The notes under the pieces were generated by a model. That model saw only the letters and a list, made by a program, of their open reading frames with translations. It did not search any database and was not told the origin of the DNA. Below, one piece after another: positions 59,641 to 64,000 of a stretch of DNA of 64,000 nucleotides; the stretch's first letter is position 1; each line of letters opens with the position of its first letter. This DNA comes from Rotaria sp. Silwood1 (taxonomy: Eukaryota > Rotifera > Eurotatoria > Philodinida > Philodinidae): NCBI GenBank assembly GCA_905250075.1, contig CAJNOP010000002.1, forward strand, positions 8,173,565 to 8,237,564. Direction: 5' to 3'. The position numbers and the translations under genes are program-made.

Positions 59641-62403
59641 GCCAAAACAAATACATTGCACAAATTGAACGAGAACACGAAAACAGAAGACATTCAAATT
59701 TCAGTCGATAGTTTCATTTGCGCAAATAAAACTATCTACTGAAATTTAAATTTTTGCACATTCTGTTTGTTTATTTGTTAGTTCTGATTGTTGCCACACA
59801 TTTGGCGAAAGAAATAAAATCAGAATATTAACTTTTATTTTATTTTCTTCATTTAGTTACTCAAATAATGGTCGAACGTCTTACTGAAAGAAACGAAGTA
59901 AGTTACTTTTTGTTGGTTGTTGCTTTCCTCGATTCATTACGGCAATAATTTTCTTGTGTCTTATGAGAGAAATTTAATAAGATAGTTTAGTATACTTTTA
60001 TCTTGCTTTAATTCTGCTAGTATTTTTTTACGCATCCGATGAGAAGAATTGAATAAGTTAGTTTACGGTCGTTTTCTTTCTGTGACTTTTCTATAGAATT
60101 CATGAAGACTTCATAAACGGTAATACAGGAATTTTTATACCTTGCAGTTTCATAAATCTTCTAAATGTTTATTATTCTACGGTTTTTGTACAGTGCACTG
60201 TTATGCTTTAATCGTATAACCCCAATTGCGATCTATGTATAAATCAGTTTCATGCATACATGTTTCGATACAGGTTTATTCAAGTGATCTGTCTATTCTT
60301 TTTCACATCCAGAGAGGTGGAGGAAATTAAGAAATTTAACTTAAACAGTTCAAATCGAACTTCAAGCAACGAAATAAGTAAAATCCCAAATTGAATAGAA
60401 CTATGGTAGTGTAAGTGAAAGAAATACTACAAGCAAGTAAGTAATTAAAACTATTTGAGAACTTAGATAATAAATTTTACAGTAAAATGTGAGTAACAAA
60501 AAAATATTGTTTTTCATTTATTTTAATGTTCCCAAAAAAATCGGGTAACATAAAAGGACTCTATAGAAAGAATATCACGGACAAGACATACAATAATAGA
60601 AAATGCAAGATCACTTGTTAATGAAAGAAAAATATTTGAACATAATTGTTTTTCTTAATCAGCTTATCATTTCTATCTCCTTGTACTACACATTTGTTCG
60701 CAACACTGTCTGTAGAAAAAATCATAATCGTTGTTCCATTTGGAGGAATATGAGATACAAAAAAAAGAAAACGAAATCCTAAGAAAAACTTCTGTTATGA
60801 AACCAAAAAAAAAACATTCTTCCCGTGGACACAAATTCATAATCTTTCTTTAGTTTCGTAACAAACCCAGAAGTTCCTTAAGGAAATCACGATAGTTTTC
60901 GACAGATTTGTGCAGTGAAGAACCTTTTATATTTTTTTTTACCGAATCGTTTTTAATTTGGCTACAAACCAGAAAAGATTCTGATTTTGTATCTGTAAGA
61001 AGAATGTTTTTCAGTTCTGTAACAGAAATTACTTTTAGATTGAAGACAAAAGTAAGTAACAAAAGATACACTATAAGAGAAGTAGAGGCTTATCAGTTCG
61101 CAGTAGGACATAAATCGTTTCTTCCGCTTTTGAAATATCTAATAAACTATTTTCCCGAAACATAAAGGGAAAAACTGATTATTATCTTCGTCATATATGG
61201 TACAAAGTATTTATGTCTCGTTGAAAATTGATAAATCTCTTTTTTCGTTAATTACGGATTCGAAAACGGTTTTCTTCATTTACTATTCTACATTCTTCTT
61301 TCTAGTATACTGTGACAGTATAAGTAATAAAAAATACTCTTTACCAGTTTGTTTACCCTCTATGCCGAACAACTTTTTGAAACCAAACAAAAACGGTCCA
61401 ATACAGGACCAGGTTATGCTTGAATCTTAAAAATTTCAGTATGATATATTTTTTTACAGAGTGCATCAAAAGCACTAGTCTTATCTACTTACACTTATAC
61501 TTTTGTTGCTAATCATTAATTCCTATTCCTACACTTAATCTTTTAGAACTATATTCTTACATCTACATTTTTAGACCTTTTTTCTTAGACTTATACCCTT
61601 TTAGATGTACTTTTATGTCTATATGCTTATATCTATACTGTAAACAGTATATCATTTTAACTATATCATTAAGACATATTCCAGTACACGTATATCGTTA
61701 TAGGTATATAATCATACCTATATGTATACACATTTACCATTGTACTAGTGTCTTTATGCACATTCATTTTTCCAATTTTCCTTTAATACGAAATAGTATT
61801 GATTCGATTGAAGTAATAATGTAGATAGCAAGAGATACCAAATACATAATGTAGTGTTGAAGGAAATTCATCTGTCTATGTAGAATATCCATCATAAAAA
61901 TAATTTGTTCTAAGATAAAGCAATTTTTAGTAGTTTCCAGTATTTCGTGTTCCCGAACCACGAGACTTGCGCTAAAATGTAAAAAAAAAATGATCAATTG
62001 ATAGTGGATTTCACGTTTTATCTACTTCTAAAATAGTTCTGTTCCCAGAGTTGATCTTTACCTCAAAAAACCTGTTTCTAATGAAAATATATGGAACAAA
62101 TTGACTGATCTTTTTTTTTTTAATCAAAATAGTTAAATAAGGAAGCTAGTCGCGTTTCCAACATTTTTTTCCAGAAAGATGCACGTAAAAAATTGGAGAT
62201 ATTAGAACTTCCAATATAGCATTTTATTCAATATTGAACGCTCTTTCTGATGGCGCGCAATATATTACAATAAGAAGGAATATGTAGGAACTAATGCCAC
62301 TTTTTTCGCTTTTCTTCAGCTATTCTTGTTAAAGTCTGATTTTTTCGGCGAAGATAAAATCTGGAAACAGAACTTTCTTGAAAAAAAACAAAGTTCTTTT
62401 TAG
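59641..62403. other. Gene-free interval
   Basis: AT-rich, with stop-interrupted frames up to 85 codons (60908-61165) on overlapping strands. I saw neither a domain nor a clear repeat pair. The end, TTCTTTTTAG, directly precedes the next gene. Confidence 0.45.
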
Positions 62404-64000
62404 ATGAAACGTCTTTCGGGCTTACTTGAAACAATAAATTCGATCATTTCAAAAGCAAGAAGCTCGTGCTCACCGTATCTGATCATCATTGTATTGTTTA
62501 GTCTTGTCATAAGTTATCCTCACTTGAACAATTTCTATGGTCGCTACCTGGTGTCAAAACGTGCTGTTATGGGGGTCAACGGTATACCAAATTACATGAA
62601 AACAAGATTGAGCACATACAATTTGGAGTATTTTGATGATGTCAATAGTATTCCTGGTACAACTGGACCAGGAATCCCGAAGGCGATTCGATCAGCTTTA
62701 TCAAAAAAATATGGCGGTGTGAACACTAGTGCTACAGAGTCTTATGGTGCTGCTAAAGGTAATTGAAGTTTGTGATATACTCGACATTTATTTGCACAAT
62801 CGTATTTAATCTTTCCAGAATCTTGTTTGCGTATAAGGAACACTATTATAGCTTACTTTCGAGTTTTTCCGACGCCTTTGTTACTGCAGCGATTTCGCTT
62901 GATATTTGGATGCGTATGAAATCTTTGTCAAATTGATCTCTCTTTGCAAATGATTATCTATGCGCTGGTTTGCATTCATGCTGTTGTTGGGTGACATGAA
63001 AGAATTAACTACGATTGTAAGAGAATTTTGATATAATTACAATGAATGACAAAATACAAGACGAATATGTTTAGAAGAGAGGGAAATATTGACTCTACAC
63101 AGTTTTTCTTCTTCTTTTTGCGTTACACCATCTCTTTCAATGATATCATAGTTCGCTTATCATCTGTGTACGCTCTGATACATGAACTCATCGTTTCACG
63201 AAGGCGAAAAAGCGCCTACAAGATCATTTTCAACAAGAAGCCAATCGAAAGAAAATCTCATTGATACCAAATTGGTCTGCGATTGTGAAAATTTGATACG
63301 AAGCTTATGAGCTCATTAGAAACTATTGATGAAATTTGTATCTGCTATTGGAATGAGTTTGACTGATCTACATTAAACGAAAATTAGGGTTTACCAATTG
63401 AAAGAAGTTTTCAAAACGAAAATAATGACTCCGTGATTTCGATGTAATTTCTTACAAATTTTTTTACATCACACAACTTCACTATTGAGTTTTTCAATGA
63501 CGTGTGATGTTAAACCAATTTTCAACAAGTAGCTGCGATGTGACTTTCACATTGTCATCGTAGTGTCGAACTAGTGACTTAATAGAATGTCAACCGATGG
63601 ATACACGCATTCTGTTGGATACTGATTTTCAAGATGTATATCTAGTGAAAATTTGGTTAAAATGACCTAAGCCCTAAGAAGTTTCACATACTTCCGAACT
63701 TTCGACCAGTAATGTATTTCTCCATCACAAATATATTATTTTGATTTCAGTTGTGACTACTAATGGGCCGAAGGAAGACGTAAAAGAAAAAATAAAGAAT
63801 TGTCAGTACAAATGTATTTGCTAACAAACGAAAGATAGAAACACTTTCTCTCAGTTTCGTCTGCCATCAAAGTTCTTTCATTTTAGCTGTTAAACAATTT
63901 GAAGAAGAGTGTGGTTGGAACTCTACTACCTCGAATTTCATCCGTCCGAAATGCACAGATCAATTTCAGTTCATTCGAAAGACACCACAATTTGATTTAA
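62404..64000 (+). CDS. Partial gene, N-terminal membrane-anchored protein of unknown function
   Basis: The first exon, 62404-62758, encodes 118 residues: a basic amphipathic start, a hydrophobic segment at about residues 27-42 (YLIIIVLFSLVISY), then a polar part with NSIPGTTGPGIPKAI and ALSKKYGG. Likely following exons are 63751-63801 and 63897 to the window end, which join in frame (donor AAT T|GTCAG) and give a charged stretch then EEECGW and CTDQFQF. The last frame is open at base 64000, so the gene continues outside. The N-terminal layout resembles the first membrane segment of sterol-sensing-domain proteins such as SCAP, but this is weak. The ATG immediately follows TTTTTAG. Exon 2 and 3 limits are uncertain. 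Confidence 0.6.

Noticed and set aside
59868..59897. Short possible first exon (ATG plus nine codons, then GTAAGT)
   Set aside because: No following exon could be connected in frame; a strong donor alone is insufficient.

Overview
The window reads as animal nuclear DNA and most probably comes from a bdelloid rotifer. It is strongly AT-rich. Genes carry short GT-AG introns, mostly 50-80 nt with a few near 0.8-1.4 kb. The metazoan genes are compact: T-box, ZDHHC6, PTRH2, BACURD and an LRRC14/PRAME-like gene. Between them sit bacterial-type genes: a secreted M23 peptidase and a serine beta-lactamase-like hydrolase. Many starts lie directly behind a splice acceptor, as expected where a spliced leader is used. 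The organism call is inference; no taxon-specific marker was searched.

Left part (about 2-34 kb) is the gene-bearing part: a claudin/PMP22-like tetraspan protein (2.1 kb); an intronless M23 metallopeptidase (4.8 kb); a six-exon T-box factor closest to TBX1/TBX10 (8.5-11 kb); a type II membrane protein of unassigned family (15.7-17.9 kb) convergent with an LRRC14/PRAME-like leucine-rich protein (17.95-19.7 kb, minus); ZDHHC6 palmitoyltransferase (19.9-22.4 kb), divergent from the LRR gene; an RRM protein (25.3-27.0 kb); nine-exon peptidyl-tRNA hydrolase 2 (29.6-30.8 kb); and a BACURD-type BTB protein (31.1-33.6 kb). Two diverged palindromic elements lie between genes, at 23.8-24.3 and 27.7-28.15 kb.

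Right part (about 34-64 kb) is dominated by repeats and transposon remains. It holds a composite of tandem repeats that inverts orientation (34.4-36.2 kb), ending in a GC-rich island; a mariner-like long-TIR element (37.55-38.4 kb); a beta-lactamase-like pseudogene broken by a 338-bp hAT-like insertion, a nonsense codon and a frameshift (39.7-41.6 kb); an intact F-box gene (43.1-45.5 kb); a foldback-like element with GGATCC minisatellite ends (46.5-49.9 kb); a tandem array of about 162 bp (49.9-50.5 kb); and a 3.6-kb element with near-identical terminal inverted repeats of about 447 bp. That last element contains a pogo/Tigger-like element, which itself contains a tRNA-derived SINE-like sequence. 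Further palindromic elements lie at 56.3, 57.0, 57.9 and 58.4-59.6 kb. A gene truncated by the window edge begins at 62.4 kb.

The genes do not form one pathway. They are ordinary housekeeping and developmental genes plus acquired hydrolases. The most interesting content is the nested and palindromic repeat architecture of the right half, the disrupted acquired hydrolase, and the repeated placement of splice acceptors directly before start codons.
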